Shown piece after piece: positions 1 to 6,523 of a stretch of DNA of 13,326 bases (within the stretch, counting starts at the first letter, position 1; every line of letters begins with the position of its first letter). The stretch spans positions 1-13,326 of the forward strand of contig JAZTYO010000002.1 in assembly GCA_045636945.1 (NCBI GenBank), given 5' to 3'. The position numbers and the translations under genes were made by a program. The notes beneath the pieces are model-generated. The model ran no database searches. It was given only the letters and a program-made list of their open reading frames with translations, and was not told the origin of the DNA. This stretch comes from UMGS172 sp045636945 (GTDB lineage Bacteria > Bacillota > Clostridia > Oscillospirales > Acutalibacteraceae).

Positions 1-6
1 GTATAA

Positions 7-22
7 ACACAAGATATTGTGT
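7..22. promoter_or_regulatory. NrdR box 1 upstream of nrdG
   Basis: The 16-mer ACACAAGATATTGTGT is a near-perfect dyad. It matches the known NrdR operator consensus (ACACwATATwTwGTGT) at all positions but one (G in place of T at position 7). NrdR is the ATP-cone repressor that senses dATP/ATP and represses ribonucleotide reductase operons. Here the box sits just upstream of the -35 hexamer of the nrdG-nrdD promoter, which is a typical place. The assignment rests on consensus match, position and the RNR genes downstream; nrdR itself is not in the window. Confidence 0.85.
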
Positions 23-30
23 TTTAGGGG

Positions 31-59
31 TTGACAAATTCCAATATCTATGTTAAACT
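31..59 (+). promoter_or_regulatory. Sigma-A promoter of nrdG-nrdD-trxB
   Basis: A perfect TTGACA (31-36), a 17-base spacer and TAAACT (54-59) with an extended TG at 51-52 form a good housekeeping promoter. It is sandwiched by the two NrdR boxes. The resulting leader of about 60 bases contains a weak CACCG/CGGTG stem (69-90) before the ribosome binding site AAAGGA at 115-120. Confidence 0.75.
39..54. promoter_or_regulatory. NrdR box 2 (degenerate) over the promoter
   Basis: This 16-mer has the core CAATATCTA and matches the NrdR consensus at about 9 of 16 positions. It starts exactly 32 bases after box 1, with 16 bases between the boxes. That three-helical-turn spacing is characteristic of paired NrdR boxes. 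It covers most of the -35/-10 spacer and touches the -10, so occupancy should block RNA polymerase. The individual match is weak; the spacing is what supports it. Confidence 0.6.
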
Positions 60-127
60 CTAAAATGCACCGTTCCCCTTTGTTTCGGTGTGTTTCTGTC
101 TAAACTATATATAGAAAGGACTTTACG

Positions 128-811
128 ATGAACGTTCAAGGCTATCAGAAACTAACATTGCTTGACTTCCCCGGTAAAATGGCCTGTACCGTGTTCACGG
201 GTGGTTGCAATTTCCGCTGTCCTTTCTGCCACAATGCCTCTTTGGTAAACGACCCTTTGTGCTACACCTCCTCTGCCGACGAGGTTTTACAATATTTGGA
301 AAAGCGCAAGGGTATTTTGAACGGTGTGTGTATCACGGGCGGTGAGCCTTTGCTTCAATCCGATATTATAGATTATATAAAAAAGATAAAAGACTTAGGC
401 TACTCGGTAAAGCTTGATACCAACGGCTATCTTCCCGACCGACTTGAAGAGCTTTTAGATACAGGTCTTGTCGATTATGTTGCAATGGATATAAAAGCCT
501 CAAAGGATAACTATTCAAAGGCAACGGGGATCGACATTGATATAGAAAAAATTGAAAAAAGCGTTGAACTTTTAAAAAACAGCAACATTCCATTTGAATT
601 TCGTACCACAGTTGTAAAAGGTATACACTCTGTAGACGAATTTGTGAAAATCGCAGAATGGATAAAAGGCGCCAAAAAATATTTTCTGCAAAAGTATAAG
701 GATTCGGGCGATATTTTGGGAGACGGTTGTGACGGTTTTTCGGACACTGAAATGGACGAAATTCTTAAAAAAGTTAAGGTCATTATTCCCGAAGCAGAAA
801 TTCGGGGTTGA
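128..811 (+). CDS. nrdG: Anaerobic ribonucleotide reductase activating protein (radical SAM)
   Basis: This is the radical SAM activase that cleaves S-adenosylmethionine to place the glycyl radical on NrdD. The 227-residue protein carries the cluster motif CNFRCPFC (C27, C31, C34) binding a [4Fe-4S] cluster, preceded by TGG, and the SAM-contacting GGEP at residues 71-74. It is longer than the roughly 155-residue E. coli NrdG and resembles the long NrdG form common in Clostridia and archaea. The ATG is preceded by AAAGGA with a 7-base gap. It is the first gene of the operon, ahead of nrdD by 54 bases, whereas many bacteria place nrdG after nrdD. A pyruvate formate-lyase activase is the main alternative by sequence, but the adjacent nrdD and NrdR boxes settle the role. 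Confidence 0.93.
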   Translation: MNVQGYQKLTLLDFPGKMACTVFTGGCNFRCPFCHNASLVNDPLCYTSSADEVLQYLEKRKGILNGVCITGGEPLLQSDIIDYIKKIKDLGYSVKLDTNGYLPDRLEELLDTGLVDYVAMDIKASKDNYSKATGIDIDIEKIEKSVELLKNSNIPFEFRTTVVKGIHSVDEFVKIAEWIKGAKKYFLQKYKDSGDILGDGCDGFSDTEMDEILKKVKVIIPEAEIRG

Positions 812-865
812 TATACACACGGCACTATAAAATCAAAAGAAATTTAAGAAATGGGGAGTAGAAAA

Positions 866-3238
866 ATGTATCGCGTAAACAAACGAGACGGCAAAATCGT
901 AGAATTTGACATTGCCAAAATTTCAGATGCTATCACCAAAGCGTTTGAAGCCTGTGAAAGACAGTATAATCCTAATATTGTTGATTTTTTGGCTTTGAAG
1001 GTCACCTCTGACTTTGAGCCCAAGATTGAGGACGGAATTGTAGCCGTTGAGGACATTCAGGACAGCGTTGAAACCGTGCTTGTTCAGGCAGGTTATGCCG
1101 ACGTTGCCAAGGCTTACATCCTTTACCGTCGTCAACGTGAAAAGCTCCGTAATATGAAGTCCACCATTCTGGACTACAAGGAGATTGTTGACCAGTACGT
1201 TAAGAGCACCGACTGGCGTGTTAAGGAAAACTCCACCGTTACCTATTCGGTCGGCGGTCTTATCCTTTCCAACTCGGGTGCCATCACCGCTAACTATTGG
1301 CTGAGTGAGATTTATGACGACGAAATCGCCAAGGCTCACAAGAATGCCGATATCCACATTCACGACCTTTCTATGCTGACCGGTTATTGCGCAGGTTGGT
1401 CCTTGAAGCAGCTTATCGAGGAAGGCTTGGGCGGTGTTGCTGGTAAGATTACCTCTGCTCCTGCAAAGCATCTTGCAACCCTTTGCAACCAGATGGTAAA
1501 CTTCCTTGGAATTATGCAGAACGAGTGGGCAGGTGCTCAGGCATTCTCGTCTTTCGACACATATCTTGCACCGTTTGTTAAGATTGATAATCTCAGCTAC
1601 GATGCCGTTAAGAAGTGCATCGAGTCCTTCATTTACGGTGTAAATACTCCTTCCCGTTGGGGTACTCAGTCTCCGTTTACCAACATCACCCTTGACTGGA
1701 CCGTTCCTCACGACCTTGAGGACGAGTACGCAATCATCGGCGGTAAGCGTATGGACTTCAAGTACGGTGATTGTAAACGCGAAATGGATATGGTCAACAA
1801 GGCCTTCATCGAGGTTATGATCGAAGGCGACGCCAACGGCCGCGGATTCCAATATCCTATCCCCACCTACTCTATCACTCGTGACTTTGACTGGTCCGAA
1901 ACCGAGAACAACAAGCTGTTGTTTGAGATGACCTCCAAGTATGGTACACCTTATTTCTCCAACTACGTTAACAGTGATATGGAGCCTTCGGACGTTCGTT
2001 CGATGTGTTGCCGTTTACGTCTTGACCTTCGTGAGCTTCGCAAGAAGTCGGGTGGTTTCTTCGGTAGCGGTGAGTCCACCGGTTCTGTCGGTGTTGTCAC
2101 CATCAACCTCCCGAGAATTGCTTATCTTGCAACCGATGAGGCTGACTTCTACAAGCGTCTTGACCATATGATGGACATTTCGGCACGTTCCTTGAAGGTA
2201 AAGCGTACCGTTATCACCAAGCTGCTTGACGAGGGTTTGTACCCCTACACCAAGCGTTACCTCGGCACCTTCAACAACCACTTCTCAACTATTGGTCTTG
2301 TCGGTATGAACGAGGTTGGTCTTAATGCAAAGTGGTTAAGAAAGGATATGACCACCGAGGAAACCCGTCAGTTTGCCAAGGATGTTCTCAACCATATGAG
2401 AGAGAAGCTTTCCGACTATCAGGTACAGTACGGCGACCTTTACAACCTTGAGGCAACTCCTGCTGAGTCCACCTCTTACCGTCTTGCAAAACACGACCGT
2501 AAGCATTATCCTGATATCATCTGTGCCTCTGAGGGAGACACCCCTTACTACACCAACTCCTCTCACCTGCCCGTTGGCTTCACCGACGATATCTTCACTG
2601 CCCTTGATATGCAGGATGAGTTGCACACCCTTTACACCTCGGGTACTGTTTTCCACGCATTCCTTGGTGAAAAGCTTCCCGATTGGCAGTCCTGTGCAAA
2701 TTTGGTAAGAACCATTGCCGCAAACTACAGACTGCCTTACTACTCGATTTCTCCGACCTACTCAGTATGTCAGGACCACGGATATATCGCAGGCGAGCAG
2801 TTCACCTGTCCCAAGTGTGGCAGAGAAACCGAGGTTTACAGCCGTATTACCGGTTACTACCGTCCCGTTAAGAACTGGAACGACGGTAAGTCTCAGGAAT
2901 ATAAGGAGCGTAAGACCTATAATATCGCAACCTCCAAGCTGACCCACAACGGTCCTATGGAGAGAGCTGAGGCCTGCGCTTGTGAAGAAAAGGCTGCAAC
3001 CTTGGCCGACGGTATCTACCTCTTTAAGTCGGCAACCTGTCCGAACTGTAAGATAGCTGAATCCTTGCTTGACAAGGCAAACATCAACTATCAGAAGGTT
3101 TTGGCCGAGCAGAATGTCCAGTTGACCGAATCTTTGGGCATCAAGCAGGCACCTACCCTTGTAGTTGTCAAGGATGGAGAACTTGAGAAGTTCACCATGG
3201 TTCCCAACATCAAGAAGTTCATTCAGGCTAACGCTTAA
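866..3238 (+). CDS. nrdD: Class III anaerobic ribonucleoside-triphosphate reductase with fused C-terminal redoxin domain
   Basis: This glycyl-radical enzyme makes deoxynucleotides without oxygen. I chose the ATG at 866, not the in-frame ATG at 851, because GGGGAG (853-858) lies 7 bases before 866; this gives 790 residues. In order it has an N-terminal ATP-cone (about 1-90), a catalytic barrel with a cysteine in TGYCAGW (C175) and the presumed thiyl cysteine in MCCRL (C381/C382), a zinc site of CxxH and CPKC type, and the glycyl-radical motif RITGYYRP (G663). Normal family members end about 30-40 residues after that glycine. This one continues about 125 residues into a glutaredoxin/NrdH-like domain with CPNC (C725, C728) and a cis-proline APT segment. 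I infer a redoxin-reduced rather than formate-reduced subtype. It lies in the nrdG-nrdD-trxB operon. Confidence 0.95.
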   Translation: MYRVNKRDGKIVEFDIAKISDAITKAFEACERQYNPNIVDFLALKVTSDFEPKIEDGIVAVEDIQDSVETVLVQAGYADVAKAYILYRRQREKLRNMKSTILDYKEIVDQYVKSTDWRVKENSTVTYSVGGLILSNSGAITANYWLSEIYDDEIAKAHKNADIHIHDLSMLTGYCAGWSLKQLIEEGLGGVAGKITSAPAKHLATLCNQMVNFLGIMQNEWAGAQAFSSFDTYLAPFVKIDNLSYDAVKKCIESFIYGVNTPSRWGTQSPFTNITLDWTVPHDLEDEYAIIGGKRMDFKYGDCKREMDMVNKAFIEVMIEGDANGRGFQYPIPTYSITRDFDWSETENNKLLFEMTSKYGTPYFSNYVNSDMEPSDVRSMCCRLRLDLRELRKKSGGFFGSGESTGSVGVVTINLPRIAYLATDEADFYKRLDHMMDISARSLKVKRTVITKLLDEGLYPYTKRYLGTFNNHFSTIGLVGMNEVGLNAKWLRKDMTTEETRQFAKDVLNHMREKLSDYQVQYGDLYNLEATPAESTSYRLAKHDRKHYPDIICASEGDTPYYTNSSHLPVGFTDDIFTALDMQDELHTLYTSGTVFHAFLGEKLPDWQSCANLVRTIAANYRLPYYSISPTYSVCQDHGYIAGEQFTCPKCGRETEVYSRITGYYRPVKNWNDGKSQEYKERKTYNIATSKLTHNGPMERAEACACEEKAATLADGIYLFKSATCPNCKIAESLLDKANINYQKVLAEQNVQLTESLGIKQAPTLVVVKDGELEKFTMVPNIKKFIQANA

Positions 3239-3263
3239 ACAATACTCCAATCCCATTCGTAGA

Positions 3264-3285
3264 GGGAGGGCCTCCCAGCCCTCCC
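3264..3285 (+). terminator. Intercistronic hairpin between nrdD and trxB
   Basis: GGGAGGGC and GCCCTCCC form a perfect 8-bp GC-rich stem with a 6-base loop, followed by CTATTTCTTT. It sits 25 bases after the nrdD stop and 29 before trxB. The weak U tract suggests partial termination or 3'-end protection of the nrdGD message rather than a full stop. It could instead be a copy of a dispersed palindromic repeat. Confidence 0.5.
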
Positions 3286-3314
3286 CTATTTCTTTAAATC
3301 ACGAGGTGTTATTT

Positions 3315-4226
3315 ATGTATGATATAGTTATAATCGGTGCAGGTCCTGCAGGTCTTACCGCCGCAGTTTATGCCCGTCGCGCCAACAAATCGGTGCTTAT
3401 TCTTGATAAAGCAGGCTTTGGCGGACAGATTATGTCCTCACCTAAGGTCGAAAACTATCCCGGTTTTGAGTCGATCAGCGGTAGCGAGCTTGCCGATAAG
3501 ATGCCCGAGCAGGTTTTGGCTCAGGGTGCCGAGGTTGAGATTGACAACGCGCTTGAAATCAAAGATAACGGTGCTACCAAAGTTGTTATTACCGAGGACG
3601 GCAACGAGTATGAATGTAAATCGGTAATCATTGCCGCAGGTGCAGAGCATCGCCATTTGGGACTCCCCAACGAGGAACGCTTTATCGGTGACGGTATTTC
3701 TTTCTGTGCCGTTTGCGACGGTGCTTTCTATGCAAATAAGACGGTTGCTCTAATAGGTGGCGGAAATTCCGCCTTGCAGGAGGCTATTCTGCTCTCCGAA
3801 ACCTCTAAAAAGGTTTACGTCATTCAGAATCTCGATTTCCTCACGGGTGAACAGCGTTTGCAGGAGATTCTTGCCAATCGTGGCAACGTTGAGGTTGTTT
3901 TGGGCACAGTTGTCAAGGCAATCAACGATACCCCTACTTTTAGCGGTATCACCCTTTTAAAAACTGCCGACAATTCAGAATCAGCCCTCGACCTCGACGG
4001 TATGTTTGTTGCGATCGGTTTGAAGCCCGAAAACGAGGCCTTCAAGAATGTTGCCGACCTTGACGGTAACGGATATATTGATGCCGACGAAAAGTGCCTG
4101 ACCAAAACTGCAGGAGTTTTTGTCGCAGGTGACTGCCGTCAGAAAGCAGTACGTCAGGTAACTACCGCTACTGCCGACGGTGCTGTTGCCGCAATCAATG
4201 CCTGCCGATATATCGACAGTCTTTGA
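3315..4226 (+). CDS. trxB: Thioredoxin-reductase-like flavoprotein (lacks HRRxxxR)
   Basis: This low-molecular-weight thioredoxin reductase homologue moves electrons through FAD and a redox disulfide to a thioredoxin or glutaredoxin partner. The start ATG at 3315 has GAGGTG (3303-3308) 6 bases upstream, giving 303 residues. Visible motifs are the FAD-binding GAGPAG (8-13), redox CAVC (C131, C134), the second dinucleotide motif GGGNSA (148-153), and the C-terminal FAD motif GDCRQKAVRQVTTA. Where NADPH-dependent enzymes have HRRxxxR, this protein has QNLDFLTG (171-178), so both arginines that hold the NADPH 2'-phosphate are missing. NADH, ferredoxin or another donor is therefore possible. It sits 76 bases after nrdD; the redoxin domain fused to NrdD is an obvious partner. 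No separate thioredoxin gene is nearby. Confidence 0.88.
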   Translation: MYDIVIIGAGPAGLTAAVYARRANKSVLILDKAGFGGQIMSSPKVENYPGFESISGSELADKMPEQVLAQGAEVEIDNALEIKDNGATKVVITEDGNEYECKSVIIAAGAEHRHLGLPNEERFIGDGISFCAVCDGAFYANKTVALIGGGNSALQEAILLSETSKKVYVIQNLDFLTGEQRLQEILANRGNVEVVLGTVVKAINDTPTFSGITLLKTADNSESALDLDGMFVAIGLKPENEAFKNVADLDGNGYIDADEKCLTKTAGVFVAGDCRQKAVRQVTTATADGAVAAINACRYIDSL

Positions 4227-4256
4227 GCAATTTAATACAGTTAAACCAAATAACAC

Positions 4257-4284
4257 AAAGCCCCTCGATTTTTCGAGGGGCTTT
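4257..4284. terminator. Bidirectional intrinsic terminator after trxB
   Basis: A perfect 12-bp stem (AAAGCCCCTCGA against TCGAGGGGCTTT) with a TTTT loop lies 30 bases past the trxB stop. It is 2 bases from the 3' end of the opposing P-loop gene, so it can serve both converging units. Confidence 0.85.
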
Positions 4285-4286
4285 AC

Positions 4287-4778
4287 TTATCTGTTGAACG
4301 ATTTTAAGAATTTATCCGACTGTGTTCTGTTTGAAAATATAAGAATATTTTTGTCATGGTATTTTTCGAGCAAATTCATTATCTTTGGTCTGCTTTCGGT
4401 GTTAAATTTCTTTACAAACGCAATAAACTCGAGGTCATCCTCGGTTTCGGTCCAAGGCATATCGGTTCGTGGTTTCCCCTGCCTTGCTCTTATGCCATCA
4501 AGACAAACCTCAAACGGAAAATCAAGGAAAACAACCGTGTCACATTCCTTCATCCTCATTTCCATTGTGGATGCATAATTTCCGTCGATTATCCACTCAT
4601 TTGTTTTTAAAGCTTCGGACAACTTTCTAAGAAAAACCGATTTTTTAATTGTGGTCTTGTTGGCGTTCCAGAACATCATATCCAAATGATACAGTTTAAT
4701 TCCTGTAACCTTGTGTAAAGACCTGGAAAAAGTACTCTTACCACTTCCAGGACAACCGATAACTATAATCTTTTTCAT
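4287..4778 (-). CDS. P-loop nucleoside/nucleotide kinase-like protein (FlaR/adenylate-kinase-like)
   Basis: This 163-residue P-loop NTPase has Walker A GCPGSGKST (8-16), then YHLDMMFW, the IIDGNY segment with a conserved Asp, and an arginine-rich lid-like stretch RARQGKPR. This layout is typical of small proteins annotated as adenylate kinase or topology modulation protein FlaR; the true substrate is unknown. The ATG overlaps the TGA of the upstream acyltransferase gene by four bases (ATGA at 4775-4778), so translation is probably coupled. The pairing of a phospholipid acyltransferase with a small kinase may hint at a lipid or nucleotide precursor role, but that is inference. Confidence 0.8.
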   Translation of the reverse strand: MKKIIVIGCPGSGKSTFSRSLHKVTGIKLYHLDMMFWNANKTTIKKSVFLRKLSEALKTNEWIIDGNYASTMEMRMKECDTVVFLDFPFEVCLDGIRARQGKPRTDMPWTETEDDLEFIAFVKKFNTESRPKIMNLLEKYHDKNILIFSNRTQSDKFLKSFNR

Positions 4779-5593
4779 TTATTATCCTGCGCCGACTCAC
4801 CAACGTCTTCTTGTTCTTCCGATTTTGCGTACTTTATATATTCATAGGTTGAATGCTTGCGAACCCTTTCGCACATTACCTCATACGCAATATCTCTCAG
4901 TTCTTGTGCTGCTTCTTTTTTGCTCAACTCGGGATTTGGGTAAAAAGGGCCGTCAGCATAGGTGACAATCTGCGGTTTTTTGAATAATCTTCTTTTTTGA
5001 TAACAGTTAGTCAGTACAAACATTGGTTTGTTATACTTTGCAATATATCCAAACGATTGATAATCAAACGGACGAATCCCTGTATAATACGGCCAAACGT
5101 GAGCCTCGGGATATACAATAATTGCGTGACCTTGCTCAAGTCGGGCTTCGATACAACGAACAAATTCTTTCTTTTCTTCAAAATTACTGCCCAACGGAAT
5201 AACTCCGTAGGCCTGCATTCCCAAACGAAGTCCTCTTACCGAAAGCACGTGAGGATGGCTAATTATAAAACACTTTTTAGGCCAAGCACCCAACTGACCG
5301 ATATAAGAATCACTTTGTACCTGCGTATGGTTGCTGACAATGAAGTAGCCTTCCTTTTTTATCTTACGAAGCACCTTGCGGTTGGCAAATTTCTGATGGT
5401 TATATAACTTTTGGAGCATATAGATAACAGGTATCATAATGCCGTAGTAAAACAAAAACTCAAATATTTTGAAAACCCAACTCGTGCGCATATATTTGTA
5501 GCCTTCGCCCAAGGGTCTGAGCTTGATGTTAAGACCTGCAAAATCGTCGTTTAACTCGTCTTTGTAGTATATAATTTTCTCTTGCGATTTCAA
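4775..5593 (-). CDS. PlsC-like 1-acyl-glycerol-3-phosphate acyltransferase family protein
   Basis: This 272-residue protein resembles membrane-associated lysophospholipid acyltransferases. A hydrophobic segment (about 40-60) comes before the catalytic region. The family's HX4D box appears as NHTQVQSD (H89, D95), with one extra residue between His and Asp, and the usual PEG motif reads PEAH (162-165). Both changes mark a divergent subgroup. The C-terminus is charged and probably cytoplasmic. The start appears to be TTG at 5593, with AAGGAG (5604-5609) 10 bases upstream; an ATG directly after that ribosome binding site (5601-5603) is in another frame. A promoter lies at 5640-5668. Transfer of acyl chains to a lysophospholipid is the family role; the exact acceptor is unknown. 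Confidence 0.78.
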   Translation of the reverse strand: MKSQEKIIYYKDELNDDFAGLNIKLRPLGEGYKYMRTSWVFKIFEFLFYYGIMIPVIYMLQKLYNHQKFANRKVLRKIKKEGYFIVSNHTQVQSDSYIGQLGAWPKKCFIISHPHVLSVRGLRLGMQAYGVIPLGSNFEEKKEFVRCIEARLEQGHAIIVYPEAHVWPYYTGIRPFDYQSFGYIAKYNKPMFVLTNCYQKRRLFKKPQIVTYADGPFYPNPELSKKEAAQELRDIAYEVMCERVRKHSTYEYIKYAKSEEQEDVGESAQDNK

Positions 5594-5639
5594 AGCCTCT
5601 CATCTCCTTGCCACAAAAGTGTCACACAACGTAAAACTT

Positions 5640-5668
5640 ATTTTACCAAAACACTCTTAGAAAATCAA
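5640..5668 (-). promoter_or_regulatory. Promoter of the PlsC-like/P-loop operon
   Basis: On the minus strand TTGATT (5663-5668), a 17-base spacer and TAAAAT (5640-5645) form a sigma-A-like promoter 47 bases ahead of the TTG start. Confidence 0.6.
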
Positions 5669-5713
5669 CCGTTTTCCCAAAATTGGGTCAAAAATAAACT
5701 TGTGGCTGTTTAT

Positions 5714-6220
5714 TTATATATCGTACTCGTATTTGTCGTCGATAAGAATATAATTCAAGTTATGTTGTTTGGCGAGTGACAAAATTTCAGCATTGCCCTT
5801 GACAGCATCTTCAATAGTAAAATCGTCGTCCAAACGCCTTTCGATAACGTTTGCAAAGCCTTTTATATCGTCAAAATGATTACGAATATAGTTTTCGCTC
5901 ATGATAAGACAATAGTATTTGATATTGTCAAGATAGTGCTTTTTAAAATCTTTTTCATAACAAATAGGAATATAGCACCCCTCAATAATAAGGTTCTGCT
6001 CGTTTTCAATAGCAGTTTTTATAATCTCGCGGACTATCGGCCATAGGTAATTAGTAAGTTCCCCATCCCCACTCAACGGTGTGAGCCTTGTGTTACCACT
6101 TCGTATAAGCCCCATTTTCAAATGGTCTATTGATAGATACGGATATTTGTATTTCTCAAGTAATCGTTGCGCAAGTGCCGTTTTTCCAACGTGCGATGCA
6201 CCACTGATTAAAATAACCAT
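5714..6220 (-). CDS. Small P-loop kinase-like ATPase, unknown substrate
   Basis: This is a 168-residue P-loop protein with Walker A GASHVGKT (7-14) at the extreme N-terminus, a DHLKMG segment after the second strand, and an EGCYIP stretch like that of nucleoside kinase and zeta-toxin-like folds. It resembles proteins annotated only as AAA-family ATPase or 2-phosphoglycerate-kinase-like, and I cannot name the substrate. I chose the ATG at 6220 because GAGGGTGG lies 5 bases upstream; an in-frame TTG at 6244 has no such support. It is followed by a separate promoter for the PlsC-like gene, so it is probably monocistronic. A perfect TATAAT (6248-6253) stands upstream with a poor -35. Confidence 0.7.
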   Translation of the reverse strand: MVILISGASHVGKTALAQRLLEKYKYPYLSIDHLKMGLIRSGNTRLTPLSGDGELTNYLWPIVREIIKTAIENEQNLIIEGCYIPICYEKDFKKHYLDNIKYYCLIMSENYIRNHFDDIKGFANVIERRLDDDFTIEDAVKGNAEILSLAKQHNLNYILIDDKYEYDI

Positions 6221-6247
6221 CACATCCACCCTCAAAATATTCAATAT

Positions 6248-6281
6248 ATTATAACTTTCGGTTATTGGTTATTGATTATTG
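6248..6281 (-). promoter_or_regulatory. Possible promoter with tandem heptads upstream of the P-loop gene
   Basis: The minus strand has a perfect TATAAT (6248-6253) but no good -35. At the expected -35 position lie three tandem heptamers read on the plus strand as GTTATTG, GTTATTG and ATTATTG (6261-6281). A promoter needing an activator bound to the heptads would fit; chance AT-rich repetition is the alternative. Confidence 0.35.
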
Positions 6282-6313
6282 TAACACACTTTAAGCTAAA
6301 AATAAAGACAAAA

Positions 6314-6382
6314 ATCCCCACCGATTTTGATATGCACCCCAAAAGTTAACACTTTTGGAGAGGATATCATTTCTGTGGGGAT
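6314..6382. repeat. Large nested imperfect dyad
   Basis: Three nested inverted segments share one centre: ATCCCCAC (6314-6321) with GTGGGGAT (6375-6382), TGATAT (6328-6333) with ATATCA (6364-6369), and CCAAAAGT (6339-6346) with ACTTTTGG (6351-6358) around a TAAC loop. The whole 69-base unit can fold as one rod. It lies between two minus-strand genes, so it may be a transcript 3' structure, a miniature element or the abutted ends of a lost insertion sequence. None of these is proven. Confidence 0.65.
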
Positions 6383-6403
6383 AAATTGTTTATTGGGTTA
6401 TGA

Positions 6404-6457
6404 ATTATTTCCTATCCTTTATAGCAGCCTGTGGTGCTATACACAAAAGGGGGAATT
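6404..6457 (-). pseudogene. Decayed 3' end of a serine recombinase gene
   Basis: This stretch aligns without gaps and in the same orientation to 8270-8323, the 3' end of the intact serine recombinase, at about 70 per cent identity. It includes identical runs TAGCAGCCTGTG and AAAGGGGG. In the matching minus-strand frame it reads NSPFCV-stop-HHRLL-stop, against NTPFTSSQHRLLLK in the intact gene. The two in-frame stops and the lack of anything recognisable upstream mark it as a remnant. A TATAGCA/TGCTATA stem (6420-6441) also falls here. Confidence 0.5.
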
Positions 6458-6523
6458 ATATAACGGTATCAAATTTTTAGCTATATAAAAACATATTATT
6501 GTAAGCAAGAAAACATTATGGTG

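Noticed and set aside
851..865. Earlier ATG at 851 as the start of NrdD
   Set aside because: The ribosome binding site GGGGAG lies inside these codons and is ideally spaced for the ATG at 866, where family N-termini also begin.
3165..3314. N-terminal extension of the thioredoxin-reductase-like gene into nrdD
   Set aside because: The extension overlaps nrdD in another frame, contains the intercistronic hairpin, and the ATG at 3315 has a proper ribosome binding site just before the FAD motif.
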